Shown one piece after another: positions 63,990-64,000 of a stretch of DNA of 64,000 nucleotides (positions are counted from its first letter, which is position 1; each line of letters begins with the position of its first letter). The position numbers were made by a program, and so were the translations under genes. The stretch is from SMYC01 sp963578475 (GTDB lineage: Bacteria > Acidobacteriota > Vicinamibacteria > Marinacidobacterales > SMYC01), in contig CAUZCL010000005.1 of assembly GCA_963578475.1 (NCBI GenBank), positions 1-64,000 of the forward strand, in the 5' to 3' direction. The notes under the pieces are model-generated. The model was not told where the DNA came from. It saw only the letters and a list, made by a program, of their open reading frames with translations, and did no database searches.

Positions 63990-64000
63990 CAAGATATTCG

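Noticed and set aside
1..64000. All breaks as sequencing errors
   Set aside because: Single-base breaks could be, but deletions, the kinase-UDG chimera and nonsense substitutions cannot, and housekeeping genes are spared.

Overview
The window looks like chromosome of a GC-rich Gram-negative bacterium. It has Tat- and Sec-exported enzymes, a TonB-receptor remnant, RlpA, a lipid A type acyltransferase, and several families common in Acidobacteriota: D-aminoacylase-like amidohydrolases, an ECF sigma and Ser/Thr kinase-TPR pair, DUF1572, DUF3604 and a TolB-fused kinase. Acidobacteriota or a close neighbour is my best guess; there is no rRNA or single-copy marker to settle it. I saw no tRNA, rRNA, CRISPR array, insertion sequence or phage gene. 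Apart from degraded stretches listed as pseudogenes, no gap longer than about 300 bases lacks a gene.

Layout. 1-6.3 kb: cysteine synthase-family start, gamma-glutamyltranspeptidase, a Tat-exported HisC-like aminotransferase, and broken arginine deiminase-like and D-aminoacylase genes. 6.3-14.4 kb: TPR protein, TonB-receptor stump, NhaD-type antiporter with a UspA partner, a broken FliK-like gene, and formiminotransferase-cyclodeaminase. 14.6-23.9 kb: ICMT-like methyltransferase, an exported amidohydrolase operon, GAF and ankyrin proteins, a decayed sigma/kinase/TPR locus and a DsrE-type pair. 24-33 kb: spermidine synthase-like membrane protein, PCYCGC protein, SorAB-like sulfite dehydrogenase operon with an Hpt-like protein, glycosyltransferases, DMT transporter, DUF1572, RlpA. 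33-45 kb: Nth, a second exported amidohydrolase, an octaheme cytochrome, Bfd-Bfr, a second GGT, a diacylglycerol kinase-like protein. 44-56 kb: PfkB kinase, dynamin-like GTPase, LpxL-like acyltransferase, amidase, TrmL, methylmalonyl-CoA mutase large subunit, peptide ABC ATPases, family 4 uracil-DNA glycosylase. 56-64 kb: a kinase chimera, a DUF3604 ruin, M28 peptidase, RNase HII, a flavin disulfide reductase with a TVP38 protein, and a VOC protein.

The most striking property is gene decay. About twenty loci are frameshifted, truncated, internally deleted or carry nonsense codons. Nearly all are accessory genes (surface, secreted, regulatory, transport). Housekeeping genes (nth, rnhB, trmL, mutase, UDG, FTCD, bfr) read through intact. 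Deletions, fusions and two amber codons at otherwise conserved protein positions show that base-calling errors cannot be the only cause. A lineage losing environmental functions, for example a host-associated one, would fit, but this is inference.

Genes that appear to work together: SorA/SorB/Hpt with the nearby DsrE pair (sulfur handling); Bfd/Bfr behind a clear promoter (iron storage); NhaD/UspA; and the exported peptide and amide hydrolases (two GGTs, two amidohydrolases, M28 peptidase), suggesting use of peptide or N-acyl amino acid substrates. Several intact genes have a -10-like hexamer only 6-9 bases before the start codon and no Shine-Dalgarno, which suggests leaderless mRNAs.
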